Notes under the pieces: generated by a model
The model's database searches: none
The model's input: the letters and a program-made list of their open reading frames with translations, nothing else
Told to the model about the DNA's origin: nothing
Origin: Agelas oroides
Taxonomy: Eukaryota; Porifera; Demospongiae; Agelasida; Agelasidae
Reading direction: 5' to 3'
Length of the DNA: 64,000 bases
NCBI GenBank assembly: GCA_949130485.1
Contig: OX422195.1
Span: 7,472,566 to 7,536,565 of the forward strand
Program-made: the position numbers and the translations under genes
Shown here: one piece after another, positions 33,538 through 43,958 of the stretch
How the letters are laid out: the number at the start of each line of letters is the position of its first letter
How positions within the stretch are numbered: the stretch's first letter is position 1

Positions 33538-34472
33538 GTTTAGTCCTGGGTAGAGTACCCCCATCATTGGCTCTGCCAATCCTCCCTGCATTCAGCACAG
33601 GAAGTAGTGCCAGTGGGGCACCGATTACCACTTCAGCGGTCATCAGTGTGGCATCTGCAATGGGCAGTGCATCATCAGCTGCATCAGGGTCAATAATGAG
33701 TCTAATTCTACCACAAGTAGAAAACACGGCAAGGCAACCAAAAGTCTGGGTGGGTGATGGGCTGCCTCCAATTCCTAAGAAGTTACATGAAAGGATCTTA
33801 AAGTGGGAGTTCATTGAGCTGTCAGAATTGCTTCCTCCTGGTGCTCTGGAGAAAATACAGCCTGAGTTGGAGCCACAAAAGTTCATCATCATGCCTGGAT
33901 TGGAGGTGGCCCGGCCACGGAAAAAGCCAATTGAGTCAATTACGCAGTGGATCCGGTGCTTTGCTGTTTATGTGGCAGTGTTGGCCACTGAGTTTCCAGA
34001 TGCTGTTCCGGATCTACTCGCATATATGCTGGCCATCATGCGAGCACAGGCAGAGTACGAAGAGCCAGCTTGGAGATTGTATGATGAAGCCTTCAGGGAC
34101 AAGGCTGCTTCAACTGGGAATCGCAAATGGGCTTTGCTGGACACCCATTTATACAATCAACTCTTTACAGGGAGAGCCAGAAGAGCCATTGTCAAGAAAA
34201 TTGCATCACAGGATGATGAGGTGGAGTTGGTCCCACCTCCCAGGAAGAGATCGGCAGTAGTAGCAGGGTATGCAGGCCCTTCAAAGCCAGAGAAATCGAC
34301 AGTGTGTTGGCAATTTAATAAAGGGAGATGCACATTTGATGTGTGCAAGTTTCGCCATATGTGTTCCATTTGCTCTGGCCGTCACCCGGCTGTCCACTGC
34401 TCAGCTATGCAGGGGCAGGGCCCAGCAGGTGGGTTGGCAAGCACGCCTGGGAAAAGGCCCCAGGTGGGATAG
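33538..34472 (+). CDS. Gag-like ORF of the DIRS-like element
   Basis: Open frame ending in a cysteine/histidine cluster (CWQFNKGRCTFDVCKFRHMC then CSICSGRHPAVHC), the nucleic-acid-binding end typical of DIRS gag proteins. An upstream coding stretch (from about 32893) ends at a donor-like site, and an acceptor-like site sits at 33537; DIRS-like elements are known to carry introns, so this is probably a second exon. Confidence 0.7.
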
Positions 34473-34890
34473 CAGGGGCCAGCAACCACGGGATGACCCA
34501 GGGTGCCCCAATCGCAGGGTTATCAGAAAACTGGCATATGACAGTGGTATGAGTCTCATTAGTAATATCATGTATCGATAGCTGTTTAGCTCTGGCAACA
34601 GTCATTGTATATCCATGTTCATACTGTTTTCATCCAGCTAAGTGATAAAATGACAGCAAAAATAATAAATAAAATTTTAAAATGTGGACTGGGCATTAAG
34701 GATATTTTACCTTTAACAGTCTATAAGGGGGAGAGTACAGTGTTCAAATACCATCTGCTGGGGGTGACTGCTCTCCACTCGGCAGGGCTGAGTGTGAACT
34801 TCGCTGTCGGCAGGTAGTCACCTGTAGTGGAGGGGGAATGGCACTGTTACTCTCCCCAGTTTTAAACTTGTAGCAATCGTATTATTAATA

Positions 34891-36741
34891 TTGGCAACCA
34901 TCAGTTTCAGAATAGTAACTATTCCCATAGGACTCACGTCATGGGACGAGAATGATTTAGAGCCGGAGATCATGACGGAGAACACGGGAGGGCCCATACC
35001 TTGCCAGTCAGATCAGGCTTGTAAGGAATACACAAGTGACCTGCTTCAGCTGGAACAATGTGTACCGTTGGTAGCGGAGGTGATTACAAGCCCACTAGCC
35101 ATGGTGAACTCACCTCTGAGAGGTGAAAAGTGGGAGGCAGCATTGCTTTCTCATCCAGATTGTGCATTTGTTTCTTACTTGCTGAGGGGCATGACCTGGG
35201 GTTTTCGGATTGGAGTGGATAGGCACACCCAAAGATGCAAACCATGCCGCAAGAACATGATGTCGGCAAAGCAGTACCCTCAGGTGGTTGAAGAGTACTT
35301 GGCTGAGGAGTTGGAAGCAGGGAGAGTGGTTGGTCCGTTGGATCTACAGAAGTACCCTCAGGTGCAAGTTAGCCCATTTGGTGTGATTCCAAAAAGTCAT
35401 CAGCCTAATAAGTGGCGGCTCATAGTGGATCTCTCCTCACCTGAAGGAGAGAGTGTGAATGATTGCATCGATAAATCATTGTGTTCACTGTCATACGTGT
35501 CTGTGGATGATTTGGCAGAGATCATTCGGAGGGTAGGCCACAAGGCATTACTGGCGAAACTAGACGTAAAATCTGCTTATCGCATTGTCCCAGTACATCC
35601 AGAAGATCGCCAGTTTCTAGGCATGCAGTGGAAAGGAAAGTTGTTCATCGACACAGCTTTGCCTTTTGGTCTGCGATCAGCCCCAAAGTTGTTCAACGCA
35701 CTGGCAGATGCACTGGAATGGATCATGCGGAGCAGGGGGTTGCGGCATGTAGCACACTACTTAGACGACTTTATCACAGTGGGATCTCCGGAATCAGACG
35801 AGTGTGCTCACAATCTTCATGTGGCATTGTTGACATGTGAAGAGTTGGGTGTTCCGGTGGCTGGTCACAAGTGCGAAGGTCCTTCCACATGTTTAACATT
35901 TTTGGGAATTGAGGTGGATACAATGGCCATGGAACTGCGGCTGCCTCTAGACAAGTTGCAGCGTTTGAAGTTGCTAGTAGCTGAGTGGCGCCATCGTAAG
36001 AGTTGCCTGAGAAAGGAATTGGAATCTTTAGTCGGGCATTTGAGCCATGCTTGCAAGGTGGTCAAACCAGGAAGGAGGTTTTTGCGGGGCTTGATTGGGA
36101 GGTTAGCAGGAGCAAAAAGGCGTCATTTTCATATCCGGCTTAACTCAGAGTTCAGAGCAGATTTGGAGTGGTGGCACATTTTCCTGGGTTCATGGAATGG
36201 CACCTCGTTATTGCGGCAGGAACATTTGCAATCTCCAGACGCTACCATTTGGAGTGATGCATCAGGCTCGTGGGGTTGTGCAGCAGTTTGGGAGAACCAG
36301 TGGTTTCAGGTAGGCTGGCAGAAGTTTGAAGAATTTTCTGAAGCCTCCATTGCAGCAAAGGAGATGCTTCCAATTTTGGTGGCAGCAGCGGTATGGGGCC
36401 ATCGGTGGGTCGGTTCCACTGTTCTGTGCAACAGTGATAATGAGGCGGTGGTGGCAGTATTGCGATCGGGATCAGCGAAAGATAAGAAGTTGGCTCACAT
36501 GCTGAGATGTTTATTTTTTCTTGAGGCGAAGTTCCAATTTACCATGGTAGCTGCTCATATTCCAGGTGTTATGAATGTGAGGGCAGATGCTCTATCCCGC
36601 AACCATATCGATGTCTTTTTTGCCTCCTTTCCTCAGGCATGCCACATTCCACATGCAGTTCCTCAAGATCTGGTATGGGGCTTAATCCATCCACAAGCGT
36701 GGACATCGCCAGAATGGACCAGCTGGTTCAGTACTATTTAA
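34891..36741 (+). CDS. Reverse transcriptase/RNase H ORF of the DIRS-like element
   Basis: RT core marks LLAKLDVKSAYRIVPVHPED, LPFGLRSAPKLFN and HYLDDFITVG (YxDD box), followed by an RNase H region beginning TIWSDASGSWGCAAV. The frame is uninterrupted and overlaps the recombinase ORF by about 100 bp, as in many DIRS elements. Confidence 0.88.
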   Translation: MATISFRIVTIPIGLTSWDENDLEPEIMTENTGGPIPCQSDQACKEYTSDLLQLEQCVPLVAEVITSPLAMVNSPLRGEKWEAALLSHPDCAFVSYLLRGMTWGFRIGVDRHTQRCKPCRKNMMSAKQYPQVVEEYLAEELEAGRVVGPLDLQKYPQVQVSPFGVIPKSHQPNKWRLIVDLSSPEGESVNDCIDKSLCSLSYVSVDDLAEIIRRVGHKALLAKLDVKSAYRIVPVHPEDRQFLGMQWKGKLFIDTALPFGLRSAPKLFNALADALEWIMRSRGLRHVAHYLDDFITVGSPESDECAHNLHVALLTCEELGVPVAGHKCEGPSTCLTFLGIEVDTMAMELRLPLDKLQRLKLLVAEWRHRKSCLRKELESLVGHLSHACKVVKPGRRFLRGLIGRLAGAKRRHFHIRLNSEFRADLEWWHIFLGSWNGTSLLRQEHLQSPDATIWSDASGSWGCAAVWENQWFQVGWQKFEEFSEASIAAKEMLPILVAAAVWGHRWVGSTVLCNSDNEAVVAVLRSGSAKDKKLAHMLRCLFFLEAKFQFTMVAAHIPGVMNVRADALSRNHIDVFFASFPQACHIPHAVPQDLVWGLIHPQAWTSPEWTSWFSTI

Positions 36742-37679
36742 AGCACTCATTGGCTCCATCCACATTGCGTTCATATGGTGCAGCGAAAAAACGGTATGTA
36801 CAATTTTGCCAGCGTCTGAATATTGTCCCTATCCCAGCAACAGAGACAACCTTGTGCCAGTATGTGGCTTGCCTGGCAAACAGCAATTTAAAACACCAAA
36901 CAATCAAATGCTACTTATCTGGTGTACGTCATCTGCAGATAATAGGAGGTTTTGGTGATCCATTTGAGCAGTCGTTGCCACTGCTGGAATATGTCCTGAG
37001 AGGGATAAAAAGTGACCAAGCAAAAAGAGGAACAACTGTTCGCACTCGGCTTCCGATTACTCCGTCCATATTGCAGCGACTGCGGTTGGTGTGGGAAAGG
37101 GACCCTGGGAATAGCGACCATATAATGTTGTGGGCGGCATGTTGCACTTGTTTTTTCGGATTCCTTCGTTCTGGTGAGATTGTAGTCCCATCAGCAGGGG
37201 AGTATGATCCTGGTGCCCACCTCAGTTATGGGGATGTAACGTTGGATACTCGGGAGAGTCCGTCAGTGGCACAAGTGAACATCAAGGCTTCAAAGACTGA
37301 TCCTTTTCGAAAAGGTGTTTCCATTTATATTGGACGGACCAATAATGGCTTGTGTCCGGTAGCAGCTTTAGCTGCTTATTTGGCTTCCAGAGGTAGTGGG
37401 CCAGGCCCATTTTTTCGATTTAGCAACGGGAGCCCGTTAACCAGAGAATCCTTTGTGACAAAAGTCAGGGATGCATTGCTGGTAGCCGGTATTGAGAACC
37501 CGTCACACTATGCGGGCCACAGTTTTCGCATCGGTGCAGCGACCACAGCTGCGGCGGCGGGTGTTGAGGATTCGATCATCAAAACCCTTGGTCGGTGGGA
37601 GAGCTCCGCTTATTTGTTATACCTACGTATTCCACGGGAAAGACTGGCTGCTCTGTCAAAACTGTTATCTGTGTCTTGA
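36639..37679 (+). CDS. Tyrosine recombinase ORF of the DIRS-like element
   Basis: SAM-like N-terminal part (LAPSTLRSYGAAKKRYVQF) then a catalytic domain with FFGFLRSGEI (first Arg), HSFRIGAA (H-x-x-R) and a Tyr after GRWESSAY. This enzyme replaces an integrase and explains the absence of target duplications. Confidence 0.88.
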   Translation: MPHSTCSSSRSGMGLNPSTSVDIARMDQLVQYYLKHSLAPSTLRSYGAAKKRYVQFCQRLNIVPIPATETTLCQYVACLANSNLKHQTIKCYLSGVRHLQIIGGFGDPFEQSLPLLEYVLRGIKSDQAKRGTTVRTRLPITPSILQRLRLVWERDPGNSDHIMLWAACCTCFFGFLRSGEIVVPSAGEYDPGAHLSYGDVTLDTRESPSVAQVNIKASKTDPFRKGVSIYIGRTNNGLCPVAALAAYLASRGSGPGPFFRFSNGSPLTRESFVTKVRDALLVAGIENPSHYAGHSFRIGAATTAAAAGVEDSIIKTLGRWESSAYLLYLRIPRERLAALSKLLSVS

Positions 37680-37789
37680 CTTGTGATTTGTAAACGGTAA
37701 CGCTGTGATAGTTTATCAGTTACTTAGTGGTGCGGTTTGTCGTCACTCTATATAGAGTAGGGTGTTTGGAGGAGGGACTGCGTCCTCTG

Positions 37790-38052
37790 GGCCAATGTTG
37801 GGGGGTATTCCACCAACATTGCTCCCCCAAACACATGGATTACGATATAGCTATGTGCTTTAAGGGGTTGATGGGATGTTTGCATACGCATGAAGGAGGG
37901 AGAGAGAGGTGGGCTCTCGCATGGTGACCAACAGTTCACTGTGCAGAGCAGTGGGTGCCTGCATGTCCCCGACTCATCCTCCATGAACCTTGGTGGGACA
38001 TCATGAGGTTGGTCATGATAAGGAGAGGTATGTTCGAGCCACAGAATGTTAA
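37790..38052 (+). repeat. Repeat B1 of the DIRS-like element
   Basis: 263 bp starting GGCCAATGTTGGGGGGTATT, repeated at 38390-38652. It abuts A2, giving the B1-A2 junction expected of split direct repeats. Confidence 0.9.
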
Positions 38053-38263
38053 ATGACGTTTAACTCAGTTAAACAAGGTTAACATTCAAGGCGTAGACAT
38101 GGGGCGGGGTAGCCGGGGCTGGATGAGCGGGGCCTGGGGTCGAGCGAGATGCGCATGCGCAGTTCAGCTCCACCTAAGAAGAGCGTAGCAACACGGTTGT
38201 AGCAACAGTTTTTCGCAGTAGCAAGCAGCTGTGGGCAGGATATCAAGCTGGTTAAGTATTTTG
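38053..38263 (+). repeat. Repeat A2 of the DIRS-like element
   Basis: Second copy of A1, placed internally between B1 and a 126-bp unique stretch (38264-38389). Confidence 0.9.
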
Positions 38264-38389
38264 CCCACCCAACCCACCCGTTTGGCTATATGAAGTAGCT
38301 GTGCTAGGATGTACGTTAATTTGTATCTCCATCAGGTGGTGCATTTTCACCTGATGTGATCATGAGTCGGGTGGTACATGTACGGCTTT

Positions 38390-38652
38390 GGCCAATGTTG
38401 GGGGGTATTCCACCAACATTGCTCCCCCAAACACATGGATTACGATATAGCTATGTGCTTTAAGGGGTTGATGGGATGTTTGCATACGCATGAAGGAGGG
38501 AGAGAGAGGTGGGCTCTCGCATGGTGACCAACAGTTCACTGTGCAGAGCAGTGGGTGCCTGCATGTCCCCGACTCATCCTCCATGAACCTTGGTGGGACA
38601 TCATGAGGTTGGTCATGATAAGGAGAGGTATGTTCGAGCCACAGAATGTTAA
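38390..38652 (+). repeat. Repeat B2 of the DIRS-like element (right end)
   Basis: Second copy of B1, ending CACAGAATGTTAA at the element's right boundary. Confidence 0.9.
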
Positions 38653-38773
38653 TAAACAACTTAGAACACTAGTCAATTTTTCTCAAACCACAAAACCTGC
38701 AATATGGAATGTCTCTTGTGTAAGCTCGGGTTTGGAGCAGGATTTCTATACTCTTGCTTTGGGATGCAGATAG

Positions 38774-38899
38774 TAGCCTTGTTCCCAGGCCATTCCCGCC
38801 TCCAGTTTTTGATTGCTTGCAGCATGCCAAAACTGGAGATATTTTTGCTTACTGCAAGCAATCAAAACTGGAGGCGGGAATGGCCTGGGAATAAGGCTA
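38774..38899. mobile_element. M1 element, 126 bp
   Basis: TAGCCTTGTTCCCAGGCCAT ends; the arms continue to CTCCAGTTTTTGATTGCTTGC, related to the interior of the 8041 element. The flanks share only TGCAG. A poly-A run (38960-38981) follows; the rest of 38653-39108 is empty to my eye. Confidence 0.75.
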
Positions 38900-39108
38900 T
38901 GCAGTAAATTTGATGTCACACCCAAGATGCAAGTTGCATCCCAAGTGAAAAATAAACCCACCAAAAAAAAAAAAAAAAAAAAATCTGGAGTTTCTGGGGG
39001 GATTTATCACAAACACATGCACATAGATGTAGATGTATAAACATTTTCATCATTTACACAAGACCAACAATATCGTAGTATTATATCATCTTTCATATTA
39101 TCCATTTG

Positions 39109-41315
39109 CTATCTCTCTTCTTCTGTGATTGGTTCTTCCAACTGTTCTCCAACATTTTGTATGTGTACCAGAGGTACTGTAGTCAACTTGGACATTGATG
39201 TCCTTCTCCAGAATTTCTGTATCCTCTGGGCAGCCTGTCTTTCCTCTTGTACCTTCTTTTGCCAAGTACGGAACACCTGAATAATTGTATGATCATCATA
39301 CTAAGGAGTATACTTGGCCTTCAGAAGAGTATGGTTAATGTTTGTTGCTATAACTAGTAGTACACAGCTGATTAGATGACTTAATAACTTATACAGCAGG
39401 GTGTATCTACTTACATGGATCTGTTATTGATTTTGGTACAAGGCTGGAATCGGTTGCATGACTGCATGGGCCATGTTGACCATGCCCTGCATTGCCATGT
39501 CAGGTATGGTTAACCCTAGCCTCATACCCAGGCCGTTTTTCCTAATTAACGGCCTGGGTACGAGGCTAGGTTAACCCTTGTTGCTAATTGACCTTGGACA
39601 AGATACGATTGGCCTGTACCTTGATTTGAAAAGTTAGACCTCTTTCAGTGAAAGCCAAGGAAATGTTGTTCATGTATATAGAACTAGTTGATTACTTGAG
39701 TCAGTGGGAAGGAGGCAAGGTCCACTACACAATACTACAGACCGTAAGGTACTAGAGAAGGTGTGATGAGGCGCACAAAGCATTAAGGTTGAATCATGAC
39801 CTGGATGGTGGATTCCCTGCGAACCAAGTAGCCTCTGAAGTAGGACTGGATGAGGATGGCTGCCTCTGTCTCTGTAAGAGTGGCCGATAAGGGGAGAGGA
39901 GGGCGGGGACTAAATGTGTGTGTGGGAGGGGAGGGGGGGGGGGAGGGAGAGTAGAAATAAGGAGGCTTTTCACTTACAATTATGTGATGCCTTGAAGTAT
40001 TGTGAAAATTGCATAGAATGTACCATGATTGAAGGCTAGTTTTGGAGCCCTAGAGGCCAGAACCCTCCCCCATTGTTTACCTGAAGTATTAGCCCCGCCC
40101 TCAACTTACTTTATGGCCCACTCTTCCTTGACAAAGGGAATGTCTTCAAAAGCAACGTTCTCACGACCAGAGTGGTGGTGGGGACTGTGCCTGCACAGAC
40201 AAACCAAGGTTTTAATACTGCAGCTGTAGTCTCATTCCCAGACTACCACCCAGGTTTCCATTGAGCTATTTCATTAGGATACAACCGTACTGACGACATA
40301 GGTAGTTGCCTACAGAAAATCTTCTACACCATGTGACACACATTAGTATAGACGAATCACAGAAACTTTGCTGAAGTTTGCAAGACAATGTTTAACTCCC
40401 ACTAGTACCGTATAGCGGGAAATTTTCGCTGGTGCAAATTTTCGTGGAAAACGTCCTGACTCTTCAGAAGAAATTTTCGCGGTTTTTATTTTCACGGAAC
40501 GCGAAACGCTCTGACCACACCCCTACCGGTTGATGCGACATCTTCGGACCGTCTCTTACGGTTTCGTTGGTATTTTGTACAGTAGCAGGCTGATTCTTCT
40601 TTACAGCAACCATTTAGAGGGCAGACAGACTGTAGAGAACCATCTCGTTCACATGGGTACTCAATGTACGCACGTAATGACGTCATCAATTTCCATCTTA
40701 GTTCATTTTTTTGCGGTTTTTATTTTCGCGGAAGTAGGTCTGTCCGCGAAAATCGCGAAAATTTGCACCCAGCGAAAATTTCCTGCTATACAGTAACTGC
40801 TGGTAATCGGTAGGGTTGTATGATAAGTGCACAAAGGCGGCCATTCTGTGTACACTATAGTGTATTGCTTTCATCTACATGTGTGAGAGTCTGCAGTTGA
40901 GGTTACTGTAGCTACATACTTTTGTTATTGTTGTTTTATAGTGGATGTAACTGTTGTACCTGTACAGATATGCTGAGAGGTAATCCAGTGGATTGAAGCA
41001 TTTTCGTCTCTGCAAATTTAACAATAGAATTTCCACTTGGGTAATGGTGCCGGAGAGAGTATATCACTGTGTGTGTGTTGGGAGGGAGAGGGGGAGGCTT
41101 ACTTCTGTCCTCTTTGCAAGCTGCAGTGTTTCCTCAATCCCGGGCAACAGTATTGGCAAGATGTGTTTTTCCAGATATGATTTCGGAGTTTCTTTTCCTG
41201 TAGAAAATATTTGCAATCTCTCAAGCTAGAGCAGTTTAGGCAGCAGGTCTGGCCTGTGTCATAGATCATCTGGACTACTAGATTATCTATGCCTCTCACC
41301 TTGTGTTCCAGTCAT
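39109..41315 (-). CDS. IQCK: IQ domain-containing protein K, 172 aa
   Basis: Six exons keep phase: 41300-41315, 41103-41197, 40960-41009, 40110-40190, 39801-39909, 39109-39276. Segments match remembered human IQCK in order: PKSYLEKHILPILLPGIEE, RKCFNPLDYLSAYLY, ENVAFEDIPFVKEEW, NPRPPLPLSATLTETEAAI, then IQ motif IQSYFRGYLVRR and a second AAQRIQKFWRR. IQ motifs bind calmodulin; the LLPG block is shared with adenylate-kinase/DPY30-like ciliary proteins, and IQCK is associated with ciliated or flagellated cells (family knowledge). It is shorter than the human protein (about 287 aa) because the N-terminus is missing; the six-codon first exon was chosen by phase and an upstream exon may exist. Intron 3 contains a MITE. 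Confidence 0.82.
39517..39568. mobile_element. Short-TIR MITE (M1), 52 bp
   Basis: TAGCCTCATACCCAGGCCGT and inverse. Perfect 9-bp flanks GGTTAACCC at 39508-39516 and 39569-39577. The target is itself near-palindromic. In IQCK intron 5. Confidence 0.9.
40406..40795. mobile_element. MITE with TATAGCGGGAAATTTTCGC ends, about 390 bp
   Basis: The left arm TATAGCGGGAAATTTTCGCT and right arm AGCGAAAATTTCCTGCTATA face each other, with GCAAATTTTCGCG repeats subterminally. A smaller relative is at 48471-48656. In IQCK intron 3. Confidence 0.75.
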
Positions 41316-41498
41316 GATGCCCTGATGAACCCTCGAGCTCCAGGTTTGTTGGTGGTGGGTTGCCAAGCCGACGAACTTCCAGCGCCCACATCCCAGCTCT
41401 CTAGTCTTGGAACGAGACTACAGGTTTACACTCGGCACACTGCTGACCTCGTACCCAGGCGGTTCATTAAAAAATGGCTTGGGAACGAGGGAACAAGG

Positions 41499-41881
41499 TA
41501 GCCTCGTTCCCAGGCTCCTCCGCTCCGGAACGCGATATTGAAGTTGTACACGAGGAGAGAGCCTGGTATTTATTCTCACGTGAGAACCCTCAAAGATAGA
41601 ACGGAGGTACAGGTAGAACGACCTTAATTGCGCGTGGGCGTACCCGAGACTCAGAACAGGAAAAAGAGTGAAGGTAGCGGCCAACTTACTACATGTATCT
41701 AGTTATCGGGGGTTGAATATCATACACACCGAGCGTTGAACGCACAGTTGGTTGAAAAACGCGCAAAACGTTGCCTTTCTGTTTTAGTCCTATTTCGATT
41801 ACGTCATGCCTACGTAGAATAGATACCAGGCTCTCCACGCGTGTACAACTCGCGTTCCGGGAGAGCCTGGGAACGAGGCTA
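41499..41881. mobile_element. Long M1-type element, 383 bp (first of an inverted pair)
   Basis: Starts TAGCCTCGTTCCCAGGCTCC and ends GAGCCTGGGAACGAGGCTA. Perfect 9-bp flanks GGAACAAGG (41490-41498, 41882-41890). The terminal arms contain a second inverted pair (GCCTGGTATTTATTCT against AGAATAGATACCAGGC). No ORF of note. Confidence 0.88.
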
Positions 41882-41903
41882 GGAACAAGGCTAGGGAGGA
41901 GCC

Positions 41904-42258
41904 TAGCCTCGTTCCCAGGCTCTCCCGGAACGCGAGTTGTACACGCGTGGAGAGCCTGGTATCTATTCTACGTAGGCATGACGTAATCGAAATAGGACTA
42001 AAACAGAAAGGCAACGTTTTGCGCGTTTTTCAACCAACTGTGCGTTCGACGCTCGGTGTGTATGATATTCAACCCCCGATAACTAGATACATGTAGTAAG
42101 TTGGCCGCTACCTTCACTCTTTTTCCTGTTCTGAGTCTCGGGTACGCCCACGCTCAATTAAGGTCTCTCGTTCTCACGTGAGAATAAATACCAGGCTCTC
42201 TCCGCGTGTACAACTTCAATATCGCGTTCCGGAGCGGAGGAGCCTGGGAACGAGGCTA
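41904..42258. mobile_element. Long M1-type element, 355 bp, inverted copy of the preceding one
   Basis: Reverse complement of 41499-41881 with small indels and substitutions. It has its own perfect 9-bp flanks GGAGGAGCC (41895-41903, 42259-42267). The two insertions are 22 bp apart and together make a palindrome of about 0.76 kb just upstream of TMEM104 copy 1. Confidence 0.88.
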
Positions 42259-42436
42259 GGAGGAGCCGGGAACAGGGCTATGTGCTTGTGGTTCATTATT
42301 CCGCTGTTTTGCGGGCAACAGCAATTACTGTATTAGCATACTTTTCGATACGCGCGGTTGTTAACGTTTGCGTTTGCTGCAACAGTTTGCAGTTGTGTAA
42401 CCTGTTCTATCTTTCGCTGCATCTGTAGACAGGACC

Positions 42437-43912
42437 ATGGGAGAGGAGGCCAAGCCGCAGGAGAAGGAGGGAAGCACTTACTCTCCCGCCGTACGTCGCA
42501 AAACGAGCTATAAAATTTGCTTGTATACGGAGAATTACGGAACGTTTACAAGATAATACAAATTTCCTTGTCACTCAGGGGTGTATCAATGTATGCTGGA
42601 GTGCTGATTGTATAGGCTGGATTTTTTTACACACTTGTTTATAGTTTTACATTTATGCAAACACTATTTTTGAAAGCAATTTTGAGGACTAGCCAGGTTT
42701 TTTAAGATTGCACCCTGAAATCTCTGTTGGAAATGTGTGTGAATAAAACCTTGGTATGCATGCAGTCCAGCACTTTTTAACTGCTAGGGTACCAGCAACC
42801 TTGTTAGCCCCAGAAACAGTTCATGTTCCTCCTTCCTCCAACACATGCACATGGTCACAACCAGTTTGTCTTCATCTACCTGTTCAACCTGCACATTGGT
42901 ATTGGTTTACTGGCACTCCCCAAAGCCTTCAGCGAAGCCGGTATGGCATTAGGGTCAATCCTCCTCGTCATTCTTGCCTTTGTGGGCTACATGACTGCCA
43001 CATACATGATTGAAGCCATGGCTGCAGCCAATGCCTATGTTAAGTTGGAACAGAGGGAGAAGAAGCACTCATCAGAGAAAGAAGGTTCCAGTGATGTACA
43101 AAAAATTAATCAGGTACATGTAGGATTTACTCATTCTAACAAGTGTGATATATACTCTACTCTCCCCGCACACTGCGATTCCTGGAAACAAAGCACTCCC
43201 CCAGACTAGATTAGAGCTTGAAGAATGTTCCAGGCTTCTTGGTGGTTTTAGTAAAGCCACATCACCTGATTGTTGTAGCTTTGATCATCCTAATCTACCA
43301 GACTTTAGAGCTGTTAAGGCTTGAGTTTGCCCACTGCTTGGCGAAGGCAGAGGAGTAGCTAAGCCTGGTACATGGCGTGTGTTTGGTGCTGATCATGACA
43401 ACATGAAGCTCACTGCAACAGAAGCATGACACTACCAATTGAGAGGTTGGTCTTTCCTTTCAGAAGACCTGTAAACCAGAAAGGGGGTTAGCATTGCTCA
43501 AATAGATTTTCTGAGAACAAAAAATGGCCTAAAGAAAAAGCTCCTAGTGTATTGTCCAAAAAGTTCCTCAACAAATTTTTAGAGAAAACCTCTTTGATAG
43601 TATTCCTTGGTGAAACCTGGTTCAAGTGTTTTTATGGTGCATTCAATCTTCGCTTTCTCTTACATGATGTTCTGTGCTCCGTTGTGCAAAAATCATGTAT
43701 CTCAATGTGTGTACCAGGCTTCTTCAACTTGATGCATTAATGTTCTGATTAGCTGACAGGATATAATATAGGGACTAGCTACACATTGGTACATTCAAAG
43801 ATGAAAACAGAATTTGTTGTTGATATAGCAACTGCTTGTTATATTTTCTGCAGTCATCTTCAGATAGAAAGCCTCTCATTGAGACGACTCCTCTCATGCT
43901 GTCACCATTGCG

Positions 43913-43958
<46 letters not shown>

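Larger units (their letters stand above)
32583..38652 (+). mobile_element. DIRS-order (Ngaro/PAT-like) tyrosine-recombinase retroelement, about 6.1 kb, looks whole
   Basis: Layout is A1, coding region, B1, A2, short unique stretch, B2: the split direct repeats used by Ngaro and PAT-like DIRS elements, with no target duplication. A1 (32583-32793) and A2 (38053-38263) look identical over 211 bp; B1 (37790-38052) and B2 (38390-38652) look identical over 263 bp, which implies a recent insertion. The parts are a gag-like ORF with a CCCH/CCHC-type finger, reverse transcriptase plus RNase H, and a tyrosine recombinase. It lies between genes, so no host gene appears interrupted. Confidence 0.9.

Noticed and set aside
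41499-42258. One single foldback transposon of 0.76 kb
   Set aside because: Each half has its own perfect 9-bp duplication, so they are two separate insertions.
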